Origin: Planctomycetota bacterium | Lineage (GTDB): Bacteria > Planctomycetota > B15-G4 | NCBI GenBank assembly: GCA_021604805.1 | Contig: BQJR01000001.1 | Coordinates: forward strand, 1,237,102 to 1,301,101 | Direction: 5' to 3' | Length of the DNA stretch: 64,000 nucleotides | Shown here: one piece after another, positions 41,927 through 49,726 of the stretch | How positions within the stretch are numbered: position 1 is the first letter of the stretch | Layout of the letters: the number at the start of each line of letters is the position of its first letter | Position numbers and translations under genes: made by a program | Notes under the pieces: model-generated | Seen by the model: only the letters and a program-made list of their open reading frames with translations | What the model was told of the DNA's origin: nothing | Databases searched by the model: none

Positions 41927-44485
41927 TTAGCGCGCGTCGATCAGCTGCTCGCCGCCGAACAACATCCAAGCCGCCCAGGCGCGCGGGTGCTGCACGACCT
42001 CGGGCGCGTTGGCTTCCTCGGCGAGACTCAAGTAACCGCGCAGCGCGCGCGAGTAGAAGGTGGGCACCATGAGCAGCCCCGGATCCGGACCCAGGAAGCC
42101 TTCACGCAACGGTGTCGACAGAGGCCAACGCGTGAGCAACACGCTCTGCGCGCCGCCGAGTGTGGCGGCGGTGGCGGCCAGCAAGGCGCCACCGTCGAGC
42201 GGGTCGAAGCGCGTGCGGTCGAGCAGCAGCTGAGTGGGCAGCGACATCTCGGCGAGACGTGGCCACGGCAGCAGGCCGCGTTGCTCGTCGACACGTTCCG
42301 AGCTGGGATCGGGGGCGAGCAACAACGCGCCCAGCCGCCCCGTGCCGGAACCCGACGCCGACAACTCCCAGCGCAAGGCGTCGCCCGAGGCACGCAGCGC
42401 GCTGGCCGTGAGCGCGTCACCGCGCAAGAAGCGCGGGCTGCCCGCCTCGCGCTCGAAGAAGTCGCCCGGGTTCAGGATGCCGCCGCCGAACTGGTTCAGC
42501 AGCCCCGTGAGCAAGAGCTTGGACGCGTCGGGGTCCACAGCGGCGTCGCCCGCGCGCAAGACATAGGCGTCCGGCACGATGCGCGGCGCAGCAGGCGGGA
42601 AGGCCAGCAGACGCAGGTCGCGCTCGCGCACCAACCAAGCGGGCATGCGCCCGGGCTGCGGCTCGCTGCTCACCAAGAGCGCGGGCGGCACGCCGGCCAA
42701 CTCGGGCGGCAGCAGGAAACTGAGCAGACGCTTCTCGGAGATGTCTTCGCGCGCGCGGGTCCCGAACAGCAAGCGGTACAGACGGTGGCCTTCACCCGCG
42801 ACGTCGTCGATCGAACCGGTGCGCAAGGCCTGACTGAGCGCGCTGCTGCGCTTCACCAAGTCGGGGCCCGCGGGCAAGCCGAAACAGGTGCCCGGCCACT
42901 CCTTGGTGAACACGGCGAGATAGGAGAGCGTGGGGCCGGTGAAGACCGCGGCCACGGCTTCGTCTTCGGGGAGGCCACCGGAGAGCCAGCGATCCAAGCC
43001 GGCTTCGTGGGCTTCCAGCCGACGCGCGTCGGGCCAGCGCCCGAGCACCCGTTCGGCGAGCTCGCGCATGTGCCACTTCACGGCCAAACTCAAGCCCCGC
43101 GCGACGAAACTCTCACGTAGGTCGCGTCGCTCACGCAAGAGCAGGCGATCGCCGTCGGAGAGGTGCAGGTGCAAGCTGAGCCAAGCCATGCTCGGCAACT
43201 CACGCGGCGAGAGTTCGCGCAGGTGTTGCAGGCTGCGATCGGCCGCCAGCGCGGCGCGCGACTCGGCATCGCGACCCAGGCTGAGGCGCGTGAGTTCGGT
43301 GGTGACGAGCCGCTCGGGGTCGTCGAGGTCACGCAGGAACCAACCGCGCAAGAGCGTGGACGCCAGGTTGTCGGGGAGTTGCGCGGCGAGATCTCGGGCG
43401 GCGTCGTTCTGACCCAGCTCGTCGAGCGCGAGCGCTTGCAACCACGTCGCCGACTGCGCGGCGCCCGCGTGGGCGTCGGGGTCTTCGTCGAGCAAGGTCT
43501 CGCGCGCTTGCCGGAACAGGCTCTCGGCGCGCGGGAGGTCGCCGCGGAACCACGCGAGGCGACCTTCGAGCACGCGGAAGGGCGCCTGCGCCAGCGCGTT
43601 CCCACCCGGCTGCAGCAACTCGGAGAGGCGCTCGGCCGCGACGTCGAGCAGACCGGCGCGCAACAACTGGTCGACTTGCAGGGCGAGCGCGTCGTCGCGC
43701 TGACCATCGAGCGGCGCGCCCGACTCGTCGAAACCCAAGGCGGCGCGCAGCGCGCTCTGCGCGGCGGCGTCGTGCAGACCGAGGTCGCTCAGGTGTTGGG
43801 CTTGGTGCGCGTCGCCCGCGGGCGCGCGCGGCGTGGACTCCCACAGGCTGAAGGCGCCTTCGTCGTCGCCGAGCTGGGCGAGCGCCCATGCCGCTTGGCG
43901 CTGCAGCGCATCGCGACGATCGTCGACCTCTTCGAGCTGCGCGTTGAGCTCCAGCGCGCGTTGTAAGCGCGGCAAGGCCTCACGCGGCTCCCCGCGCAGC
44001 AGGTACACGTTGGCGACTTGTTCGAGGCTGAGCACCACGGTGCGTAGGTCTTGCCCGGCGGCGGCCACCTCGACCAACTCGTCCATGCGCGCCAGCGCCG
44101 TGTCGAGGTCGCCGTCGTAGGTGGCCAGCTTCGCGAGGTTGCCCAGCGCCAGGCCTTCGATCTTGAGGTTGTCGTTCTCGCGCGCCCACTCGAGTGCGGG
44201 CAGCAGCTCGGCGCGCGCCTCCTGGTTGCGACCGAGCATCTTGAGGCACACGCCGCGCTGGGCGCGGAAGGCGAAGTGCTGCATCCAGTTGCCGTCGCGC
44301 TCGGCTTGTGCGGCCGCCTCGGCGTAGGCGCGCTCGGAGCGCGCATGATCCTGGAGCGCGTGCAGTCGCTCGGCCTCGGTGCCGAGCTCGTCGAGCAGCG
44401 ATTCCGAAGCGCTCGACGCGTTCGACCACCACCAGGCCGCGCCCAAGACGAGCACCAACAACACCAGCAAGGGCGCGCGCTTCAC
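41927..44485 (-). CDS. Membrane-anchored TPR protein with a catalytically degenerate CHAT-like domain
   Basis: An 852-residue protein. The start is GTG at 44485, overlapping the rnd stop (GTGA), followed by one membrane segment (about 5-22). Residues 35-250 hold TPR-like repeats (QAERDGNWMQHFAF, LGLALGNLAKLATYDGD-type, LLRGEPREALPRLQRAL). The C-terminal 250 residues follow the pattern of CHAT proteases: a strand resembling the catalytic-histidine strand, PTQLLLDRTRF where the cysteine strand is expected, then GAQSVLLTRWPL, FYSRALRG and HPRAWAAWMLFGG. The expected histidine and cysteine are absent (the cysteine position reads aspartate), so peptidase activity is unlikely. It could be a pseudo-enzyme scaffold. 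Coupled to RNase D. Confidence 0.75.
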   Translation of the reverse strand: MKRAPLLVLLVLVLGAAWWWSNASSASESLLDELGTEAERLHALQDHARSERAYAEAAAQAERDGNWMQHFAFRAQRGVCLKMLGRNQEARAELLPALEWARENDNLKIEGLALGNLAKLATYDGDLDTALARMDELVEVAAAGQDLRTVVLSLEQVANVYLLRGEPREALPRLQRALELNAQLEEVDDRRDALQRQAAWALAQLGDDEGAFSLWESTPRAPAGDAHQAQHLSDLGLHDAAAQSALRAALGFDESGAPLDGQRDDALALQVDQLLRAGLLDVAAERLSELLQPGGNALAQAPFRVLEGRLAWFRGDLPRAESLFRQARETLLDEDPDAHAGAAQSATWLQALALDELGQNDAARDLAAQLPDNLASTLLRGWFLRDLDDPERLVTTELTRLSLGRDAESRAALAADRSLQHLRELSPRELPSMAWLSLHLHLSDGDRLLLRERRDLRESFVARGLSLAVKWHMRELAERVLGRWPDARRLEAHEAGLDRWLSGGLPEDEAVAAVFTGPTLSYLAVFTKEWPGTCFGLPAGPDLVKRSSALSQALRTGSIDDVAGEGHRLYRLLFGTRAREDISEKRLLSFLLPPELAGVPPALLVSSEPQPGRMPAWLVRERDLRLLAFPPAAPRIVPDAYVLRAGDAAVDPDASKLLLTGLLNQFGGGILNPGDFFEREAGSPRFLRGDALTASALRASGDALRWELSASGSGTGRLGALLLAPDPSSERVDEQRGLLPWPRLAEMSLPTQLLLDRTRFDPLDGGALLAATAATLGGAQSVLLTRWPLSTPLREGFLGPDPGLLMVPTFYSRALRGYLSLAEEANAPEVVQHPRAWAAWMLFGGEQLIDAR

Positions 44486-45645
44486 TTGCTGTCTCGCTGC
44501 TTGTCGAGCCGCTTCTTGACCACGCTCAGGATCTCCTCGCCGTACTCTTCGACGCGCCAGTCTTCCATACCGTCGACCGCCGCCAAGGCCGCGTGATCCA
44601 ACGGCGACGCTTGCGCGATGGCGCCGAGCAACGCCGAGGTCGCCACGCGCGCCACGTCCACGCCGCGGGTCTGCGCGCGTTGGGTGCGCCAACCGCGCAG
44701 CGCTTCGAAGAGCTTCTCCTGGTCGGGCGTGAGTCGCGCGTCGCCCGCATTGAATGGTCGACGCCGACCGCTCTTCACGCGCGGGATCGGGATCTCGCCG
44801 AGTTCCTTGCCGCGCGCCACCGCTTCCAGCAACAGCTTCACGCCGGCGCTCGAGAGTTTGCGGTTCACGCCGCGCAACCTGTTGTAGGCCTGTTCGCTGC
44901 TCGGCGCGTGCGTGGCCAGCGCCAGCAGCGCGCTGTCGTGCATCACGCGATAGGGCGCCTTGTCGGCCTCGCGCGAGAGCTGGTCGCGCGCCACGTAGAC
45001 CTCGCGCAGGATCCCGCGCGCCTTGGGCGGCAGGTCCTTGCAGCCCTTCACGCGCGCCCAGTTGTCGGGCTCGAAGGGCTTCTCCTGGATCGACGCCTTG
45101 GCAATGCGCGCGAACTCGCTGCTGGCCTCGCGCTCGCGGTTCAGCGCCTGCAACTCCTCGAGCAGGATGTCGCGTAACGGGATCAGGTAGCGCACGTCGA
45201 GACGGGCGTACTCGGCTTGATCCTCGGGCAGCGGGCGCACGCGCCAGTCGGCCTTCTGGAAGCGCTTCGACACGTGCACGTCGAAGTGTCGGTCGAGCTG
45301 CGCGGCGAGGCCCACGCCGTCGTGGCCGAGAACCTGGGCCGCCGCCATGGTGTCGAAGAGATGACTGATCTCGAAGCCCCAGCGATCCGCCAGCAGGCCC
45401 ACGTCGTTCTCGCCGCCGTGGAAGATCTTGAGCACGTCGGGGTCGGCGAAGAGCGCGGCCAGGCGTGTGCGGTCGAGCGGCGCGAGGCCGTCGATCAGCG
45501 CTTCACCGTCGGGCCAGCCCACCTGCACCACGCACAAACTGGTGCTGTAGGCGTACATCGAGTCCATCTCGCAGTCGATCGCCACTTCGGGCTCCCCTGC
45601 AAGATGGTTGAGGAGTTCGTCGAGGGCGCGCTGCGTGTCGATCAT
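44482..45645 (-). CDS. rnd: Ribonuclease D
   Basis: RNase D is a 3'-5' exoribonuclease that trims tRNA and other small RNAs. The 387 residues carry the DEDD active site: AIDCEMDSMYAY (first D and E), HGGENDVGLL (third D) and YARLDVRYL (last D with the tyrosine). Residues about 200-280 and 300-380 are two HRDC-like helical domains (KDLPPKARGIL; LTPDQEKLFEALRGWR). Length matches the family. ATG at 45645 with a TAGAAT box eight bases upstream and no Shine-Dalgarno. GTGA overlap with the TPR/CHAT-like gene. Confidence 0.93.
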   Translation of the reverse strand: MIDTQRALDELLNHLAGEPEVAIDCEMDSMYAYSTSLCVVQVGWPDGEALIDGLAPLDRTRLAALFADPDVLKIFHGGENDVGLLADRWGFEISHLFDTMAAAQVLGHDGVGLAAQLDRHFDVHVSKRFQKADWRVRPLPEDQAEYARLDVRYLIPLRDILLEELQALNREREASSEFARIAKASIQEKPFEPDNWARVKGCKDLPPKARGILREVYVARDQLSREADKAPYRVMHDSALLALATHAPSSEQAYNRLRGVNRKLSSAGVKLLLEAVARGKELGEIPIPRVKSGRRRPFNAGDARLTPDQEKLFEALRGWRTQRAQTRGVDVARVATSALLGAIAQASPLDHAALAAVDGMEDWRVEEYGEEILSVVKKRLDKQRDSK

Positions 45646-45653
45646 GCGCGCGG

Positions 45654-45679
45654 ATTCTAAACAGTGCAGCGCCTAGAAT
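45654..45679. promoter_or_regulatory. Divergent pair of TAGAAT -10 boxes
   Basis: ATTCTA (45654-45659) and TAGAAT (45674-45679) are a perfect 6-bp inverted repeat in the gap between rnd and the hypothetical gene. Each half reads TAGAAT outward: on the minus strand it ends eight bases before the rnd ATG (45645), on the plus strand 21 bases before the ATG at 45701. Two back-to-back promoters are the simplest reading; a regulator site is the alternative. Confidence 0.45.
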
Positions 45680-45700
45680 GCTCGCTCCCCGCACCGCGAG

Positions 45701-46393
45701 ATGTCCGTGACCCTCCCGAACTGGCAGCAACTCGGCTTCCTCAACCCCGACGCCTACAGCGCGCAGCGCGAACTCTGGGCGCTGCACGCGCAGCTCTTGC
45801 GCAGCTCGGCCGAGATCTTCGCGGCCCTCGCGGAGTGCTCCGCCGAGCCGAGCTGGGCCGCCAGCCTGGTGGAGGCAGGCGAGCGCCACTCCGCGCTGGC
45901 CAGCGAGCTGCGGCTCGAAGCCGGGGAAGATGCCCAGATCTCCGCACAGGAGGACAGCCAGCTCTCCGAGCTGCGTGCCGTGTTCGAGGAGGTGCTCGTG
46001 AGCGGGCACGTGCCCTCGCTGCTCGTCACGGGCGCGGGGCCGCTGGGCGGCTACCCGCGGCTGGTCGTGGAGCTGCTGGGCGAGGTGGCGGGACCGCACG
46101 CTTCAGCGCTCTGCGTCCGGATGCTCGAGCACAGCGACCACGAATTGCTGGCGCGGCTGTTCGCGATGAGCCCGCCCACGCCGGCGGATCAGGACGCGCT
46201 GCGGCGCTTGCTGCGTCACCTGCACGGGAAGCTCGCGGCACTCTTCGGGGCGCGTCGGCAAGAGCTCCACTGCCTGGGTGTCGACGGCGAGGTCTTCAGC
46301 GAGAAGGGCGCCGAACGCGTGCGCGAGCTGCATCACGCGCTGGGGCTGAAGGTCACGCGTGCGGATCTCGCGGCGGGTCGTCTGCCCGGCTGA
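45701..46393 (+). CDS. Hypothetical protein, helical
   Basis: A 230-residue protein without signal peptide or membrane segment. The sequence is mainly helical and acidic, with a conserved-looking LLVTGAGPLGGYPRLVVELL segment (about 107-126) and a C-terminal run of paired charges (EKGAERVRELHHALGLKV). Two cysteines (AECSAEP and ALCVRM) are far apart. I see no enzyme motif and do not recognise the family. It is transcribed away from rnd and is convergent with trkH across a perfect hairpin. Confidence 0.6.
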   Translation: MSVTLPNWQQLGFLNPDAYSAQRELWALHAQLLRSSAEIFAALAECSAEPSWAASLVEAGERHSALASELRLEAGEDAQISAQEDSQLSELRAVFEEVLVSGHVPSLLVTGAGPLGGYPRLVVELLGEVAGPHASALCVRMLEHSDHELLARLFAMSPPTPADQDALRRLLRHLHGKLAALFGARRQELHCLGVDGEVFSEKGAERVRELHHALGLKVTRADLAAGRLPG

Positions 46394-46439
46394 GCCCCGC
46401 GCGGTCCGAGCCTCGGCGGTCGGTCGTGGGCGCACGCGC

Positions 46440-46458
46440 GACTCGCATGCGGCGAGTC
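46440..46458. terminator. Hairpin between the hypothetical gene and trkH (convergent)
   Basis: GACTCGC (46440-46446), loop ATGCG, GCGAGTC (46452-46458): seven perfect base pairs, placed between the two stop codons. No long T-run. Confidence 0.5.
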
Positions 46459-46474
46459 CGAGCGCCGTCTGAAC

Positions 46475-47932
46475 TCAGCGGCGCCAGGCCAGGGGCACGA
46501 GCAGCACGAGCACTGAGTAGAACTCGAGGCGTCCGAGCAGCATGGCCGCCATGAGGAGCAGCTTCGTGAAGCCCGAGAAGTGCGCGTAGTTCTCGGTGGG
46601 TCCTACGGCGTCGAGGCCGGGGCCGATGTTCGAGAGGCAGGACACCACCGCCGACACCGACGTGATCATCGAGTGCCCGTCGAAGAGCAGCAGCAGCGAG
46701 AGCACCAGCGTGGTCAGCAGGTACATGATGAAGAAGCCGGCCGTCTGGAACACGAGCTCGTCGCGCAGCGGGCGCCCACCCACCTTCACCACGAACACGG
46801 CTTTGGGTCGCAGCAGCCGCTTGATCTCGCGGAAGCCCGCCTTCGACTGGACGATCACGCGGATCACCTTGGCGCCGCCGCCGGTGGAGCCCGCGCAGGC
46901 GCCGATGAACATGGCCAGGAACACGAGGCCGTGCAGCGGCACGGGCCAGCTGCCGTAGTCGGCCGTGGCGAATCCGGTGGACGTGAACAGCGTGGCGCTG
47001 GCGAAGGCCGAGTCGCGCACGATCGGTTCCACGCCGCCGGCGTCGCCGTCGCGCGCCAGCAGGGTGATCGCGAAGGTGGCCGCCACCCCCACCACGAGGG
47101 CGGTGTAGATGCGCACCTCGGTGTTGCGCAGCGCCACGCCCACGTGGCCGCGCACGGCCTGGAGCAACATCACGAAGTTCACGCCCGACAGGAACATGAA
47201 GGCGATGATGATCCACTGCACCGCCGGGTTGAACGAGGACACCGAGTCGGGGCGCGTGCCGAAGCCGCCGGTGGACACGGTCGCGAAGGCGTGACAGACC
47301 GCGTCGAAGGGCGACATGCCAGCCCACCAGAGCAGCCCGATCTCGCTGAAAGTCAGCCCCAGGTAGAGCCCCCAGAGCAACTTGGCCGTGGACGAGATGC
47401 GCGGCAGCAACTTCTCCGCCTCGGGGCCCGGCACCTCGGCCTGGAACAGGAAGTTACCGCCAGCGCCGAGCGCCGGGAGGATGGCCACCGAGAGCGCCAC
47501 GATGCCCATGCCGCCGATCCACTGCGTCATGGCGCGCCAGAAGAGCAGCGGCTCTGGCAAGCGCGAGGGGTCGTTCACGATCGACGCACCGGTGGTCGTG
47601 AAGCCCGAGAGCACCTCGAAGCAGGCGTCGACCACGCTGTCGATGTGACCGGTGATTAGGAAGGGCAAGGCGCCCAGCGCCGTGAACACGATCCAGGTGA
47701 ATGTGACCGTGGCGAAGGCTTCGCCGAAGCCGAACTCGTCGGGCGAGAACTCGAAGGAGAGTCGCAGCGCGAGGCCCAGGCCGAGGCTCACGGCGGCGGA
47801 GACCGCCAGCGCGTGGGCCACGTCGGTGCCCATGCCGCCGTAGAAGAAGCACACGGCCCAGGGCACGGCGAGCAGGCCCGCGAGCACCACGCACAGTCGG
47901 CCGATCACGTAGAAGACCGCGCCGAGATTCAT
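46475..47932 (-). CDS. trkH: Potassium uptake protein TrkH (membrane subunit)
   Basis: TrkH is the potassium-conducting subunit that takes up K+ with the cytoplasmic TrkA ring. The 485 residues contain the four pore repeats with filter-like motifs: SGFTTTGAS, FATVSTGGFGT, LFTSTGFAT and SCLSNIGPG. About ten hydrophobic segments are visible, as for the family. ATG at 47932, 12 bases after the trkA stop. This order (HEAT gene, trkA, trkH) forms one leftward operon. Confidence 0.93.
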   Translation of the reverse strand: MNLGAVFYVIGRLCVVLAGLLAVPWAVCFFYGGMGTDVAHALAVSAAVSLGLGLALRLSFEFSPDEFGFGEAFATVTFTWIVFTALGALPFLITGHIDSVVDACFEVLSGFTTTGASIVNDPSRLPEPLLFWRAMTQWIGGMGIVALSVAILPALGAGGNFLFQAEVPGPEAEKLLPRISSTAKLLWGLYLGLTFSEIGLLWWAGMSPFDAVCHAFATVSTGGFGTRPDSVSSFNPAVQWIIIAFMFLSGVNFVMLLQAVRGHVGVALRNTEVRIYTALVVGVAATFAITLLARDGDAGGVEPIVRDSAFASATLFTSTGFATADYGSWPVPLHGLVFLAMFIGACAGSTGGGAKVIRVIVQSKAGFREIKRLLRPKAVFVVKVGGRPLRDELVFQTAGFFIMYLLTTLVLSLLLLFDGHSMITSVSAVVSCLSNIGPGLDAVGPTENYAHFSGFTKLLLMAAMLLGRLEFYSVLVLLVPLAWRR

Positions 47933-47944
47933 GCGGCGGCGTGC

Positions 47945-49726
47945 TCAATCACGGGTGCTGCTCGGCGGGTTGCCGAGTTCGTCACCGGCGCCTGAGGGCG
48001 GCTCCGTCACCGAGCTCTTGCTCACGCCCGAGGCCGGCGCGTCGCTGCTGGGGCGCAGGGCCGACGTGCCGCTCGCCTCGGGCGCGGCCTTGTCGACGCT
48101 CTTGGCCCCAGCACCGTCCGCGCGCCGGTCGTCGGAGTTCTTCGCGCTGCCGTCGGCGCGCTTCTCGGCCTGCTTGTCGGCGCGCTTGCCCGCAACCTTG
48201 TCGGCCTCGCCCGCCGCGCTCTTGTCGGCCCGCGACGCAGCCGACGTGTCGGCGCGTTTCTCGACGGAGGCCCCGGCCCGCTTGTCGACCGACTTGTCAC
48301 GCCGTGACCGCGAGCCGCTGCGCTCGGCCGAGCGCTCTGCGTCGCCGCTCTCTTCGGCGAAGTGCAACCCACGACGCCGCGCGAAGAGCCGCTCGATGCG
48401 ATCGCGCAAACCGGGCAGCACGAAGGCCACGACCACGTCGCCTTCTTCCACGGCCGTGCCGCCGTGCGGGATGAACGACTCGCCGTCGCGCAAGATCGCG
48501 CCGATCAAAGCGCCTTGTGGCAACTTGAGTTCGCGCAGCGGGATGGCCACAGCCTGCGCACCTTGACGCACGACCATCTCCACGACCTCGGCCGCGTTCT
48601 CGCCGAGTTTCTGCACGGCTTGCAGCACGGCCTGCACGCGACCGCCGCGCGCGTAACGCAGCAGGCGGCCGACCATCGTGAGGCGCGGGTTGATCACGGC
48701 GTCGATGTCGAGGCTGTCGAGCAGCGACACGATGTCGGGGTCGGCCGTGACCACGATGTTGCGTCGCGCGCCGCGCTTCTTGGCGAGCAGCGCGAGGATC
48801 AGGTTGTGTTCCTCGTTGGAGCCCGCTGCGATGAAGAAGTCGGCGGACGACAGCCGGCCCTGGCCCTGGATGTCGCTGTCGTTGGGCGAACCGTTGAGCA
48901 CGAGCGTGTCGTCGAGCACGGCGGCGGCTTCGGTGCAGCGGTCGCGGTCCTCGTCGACCAACACCACGTTCGTGCGTTCCTGCAGGCGACGCGCCACGTC
49001 GATGCCCAAGCGCTCGGCGCCGTAGATCACCACGCGCTGCACGCGGTCACTGCCCGACACGACCTTGCGGAAAATCGGCAGCGACTCGCGCGTCATGAGC
49101 ATGTACACGCGATCGCCGGGACGCATCTGGTCGTTGCCGCGCGGGATCAAGAAGCCGCCGTCGCGCAGGATCGCCGCGACCAGGAACTGCACGCCCGCGT
49201 ACTGTTCCTTGAGGTGCGAGAGTGGGCGGCCCATGAGCGGGCTGCCGTCGTCGAGGTCGAAGGAGCGCAGCAGGATCGCACCGCCGGCGAAGTCGCCCAC
49301 GTCGATGGAACCCGGCGCGTTGATCAGCGACACGATCGAGTCGACCGCGATTTCATCCGGGTTGATGAAGCGCGTGATGCCCAGCTTCACCGGGTCGACC
49401 AACGAGGGGTCGGACACGAAGTCCGTGTTGCGCACGCGCGCCAAGGTGCGACGCACGCCCATCGTGTGCGCGGCGGCGCAGGCCAGCATGTTGACTTCGT
49501 CTTGATTCGACACGGCCACGAACAAGTCGGAGTCGGGCGTGCCCGCGTCTTGCAGCACTTTGCGACGCGTGGCGCTGCCTTGCACCGTGAGCACGTCCAT
49601 GCGGTCGCGCAGGTACTCGAGCTTCTCGGCGTCGACGTCGATGATCGAGATGTTGTGACCTTCGGCGCCGAGTTCCTTGGCCAAGTGGAAGCCCACGGCG
49701 CCCGCGCCCGCGATGACGATCTTCAT
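47945..49726 (-). CDS. trkA: Potassium uptake regulatory subunit TrkA, with charged repeat tail
   Basis: TrkA binds NAD(H)/ATP through two RCK domains and gates TrkH. The N-terminal KIVIAGAGAVGFHLAKELG is a clean NAD-binding loop with the acidic strand ISIIDVD. A second RCK domain begins near residue 230 (RVVIYGAERLGIDVARRL) with a less typical loop, and TrkA-C domains follow each. The C-terminal 138 residues (about 455-593) are unlike other TrkA: a disordered, charged, repetitive tail with repeated RAD units (KRADT, SRADK, KRADK, KRADG, RRADG). Total 593 residues against about 450 in the usual TrkA. The ATG overlaps the HEAT gene stop (ATGA). Confidence 0.9.
   Translation of the reverse strand: MKIVIAGAGAVGFHLAKELGAEGHNISIIDVDAEKLEYLRDRMDVLTVQGSATRRKVLQDAGTPDSDLFVAVSNQDEVNMLACAAAHTMGVRRTLARVRNTDFVSDPSLVDPVKLGITRFINPDEIAVDSIVSLINAPGSIDVGDFAGGAILLRSFDLDDGSPLMGRPLSHLKEQYAGVQFLVAAILRDGGFLIPRGNDQMRPGDRVYMLMTRESLPIFRKVVSGSDRVQRVVIYGAERLGIDVARRLQERTNVVLVDEDRDRCTEAAAVLDDTLVLNGSPNDSDIQGQGRLSSADFFIAAGSNEEHNLILALLAKKRGARRNIVVTADPDIVSLLDSLDIDAVINPRLTMVGRLLRYARGGRVQAVLQAVQKLGENAAEVVEMVVRQGAQAVAIPLRELKLPQGALIGAILRDGESFIPHGGTAVEEGDVVVAFVLPGLRDRIERLFARRRGLHFAEESGDAERSAERSGSRSRRDKSVDKRAGASVEKRADTSAASRADKSAAGEADKVAGKRADKQAEKRADGSAKNSDDRRADGAGAKSVDKAAPEASGTSALRPSSDAPASGVSKSSVTEPPSGAGDELGNPPSSTRD
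47948..48362 (-). repeat. Low-complexity repeat coding for the TrkA tail
   Basis: The DNA coding for the TrkA tail contains recurring TTGTCGGC-type units on the plus strand (encoding the RADK/DK repeats on the minus). The 415-base stretch is degenerate rather than an exact tandem array. It is in frame throughout. Confidence 0.6.
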
